A DNA stretch of 64,000 nucleotides. It comes from Blautia sp. GTDB taxonomy: Bacteria; Bacillota; Clostridia; Lachnospirales; Lachnospiraceae. Each line of letters begins with the position of its first letter. The first letter of the stretch is position 1. The position numbers and the translations under genes were made by a program. The stretch lies in assembly GCA_029257805.1 (NCBI GenBank), contig JARIAR010000025.1:100147-164146 (forward strand), in the 5' to 3' direction. This document shows positions 63,930 through 64,000 of the stretch, piece by piece. Below the pieces are notes generated by a model. It had not been told where the DNA came from and did no database searches. It worked only from the letters and a program-made list of their open reading frames with translations.

Positions 63930-64000
63930 CGACAGAAACCTTGATAACTAAACAGTGAAACACATACGATTCTCGAAAATTCTTTACATTTCAAAAGAGA

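Noticed and set aside
63766..63963. 65-codon frame on the - strand in the final stretch
   Set aside because: It covers the tandem promoter region; no ribosome site and repeat-driven composition.
1..64000. CRISPR array, transposase, prophage or integrase
   Set aside because: No spaced repeats of CRISPR type, no transposase or integrase motifs, and no attachment-site pattern near the tRNA gene were seen.

Overview
The window looks like chromosome from a low-GC Gram-positive anaerobe, most likely a member of the Lachnospiraceae (class Clostridia). This rests on A+T-rich codon use, strong AGGAGG ribosome sites, a sporulation sigma factor (SigH), the cysS-mrnC-rlmB-sigH block, a ferredoxin, a flavodiiron protein and several small families that I associate with this group. 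The genus is not resolved. Most genes run on the + strand.

Layout. 1-2.9 kb: 3' end of pxpC, then accB, accC and pxpA (5-oxoproline/biotin carboxylase operon). 3.0-7.2 kb: a noticeably more A+T-rich island with a consensus promoter, a long leader, a small secreted-protein gene broken by a stop codon just after its signal peptide, a lipoprotein, two membrane subunits and an ABC ATPase. 7.3-11.5 kb (- strand): dTDP-sugar genes rfbA, rfbB and rfbD (no rfbC here) behind a promoter with a MerR-type 19-bp spacer, downstream of a MerR-methyltransferase fusion gene. 11.7-17.7 kb: a DUF3825-like gene, a two-gene SUF-like Fe-S assembly system, an AGCS amino-acid symporter, trmO and a DUF2325 gene. 17.8-19.2 kb: aspartate kinase. 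19.2-23.8 kb: a DNA-repair group (radical SAM protein, DUF4130 partner, nuclease-helicase) whose promoter carries two LexA-like boxes. 23.9-25.8 kb: a beta-lactamase-fold exported protein and ridA. 26-31.7 kb: ispF-cysS-mrnC-rlmB-sigH, tRNA-Thr(GGU), glnS. 31.7-36.4 kb: ferredoxin, maf, two HAD phosphatases, an acidic small protein and an aldehyde dehydrogenase. 36.5-41.1 kb: a large surface protein, then htpG behind a perfect CIRCE element. 41.3-43.8 kb: Spo0A-C-like protein, DegV, cold-shock protein. 44.1-48.7 kb: pyrC-F-K-D-E. 48.8-52.4 kb: small membrane proteins, VanZ-like, HD hydrolase, long M29-type aminopeptidase. 52.4-56 kb: purE-M-N-D. 56-58.7 kb: flavodiiron protein, AlkD-like, SseB-like. 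58.7-63.6 kb: GntR(YtrA-type)-clpC, a beta-rich unknown protein, radA. The last 320 bp carry three tandem strong promoters that look like the start of an rRNA operon lying outside the window.

How it works together. Much of the window is housekeeping: pyrimidine and purine synthesis, tRNA charging, rRNA and tRNA modification, and isoprenoid precursors. Stress control is visible in the DNA itself: LexA-like boxes on the repair group, CIRCE in front of htpG, a GntR regulator translationally coupled to clpC, and a long cold-shock leader. The two parts most worth a second look are the SOS-like repair operon at 19.2-23.8 kb and the CIRCE hairpin at 38.9 kb, which probably doubles as the transcription terminator of the upstream gene. 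The 3.0-7.2 kb island is the best candidate for recently acquired DNA. All functions are read from sequence motifs by eye; no database search was run.
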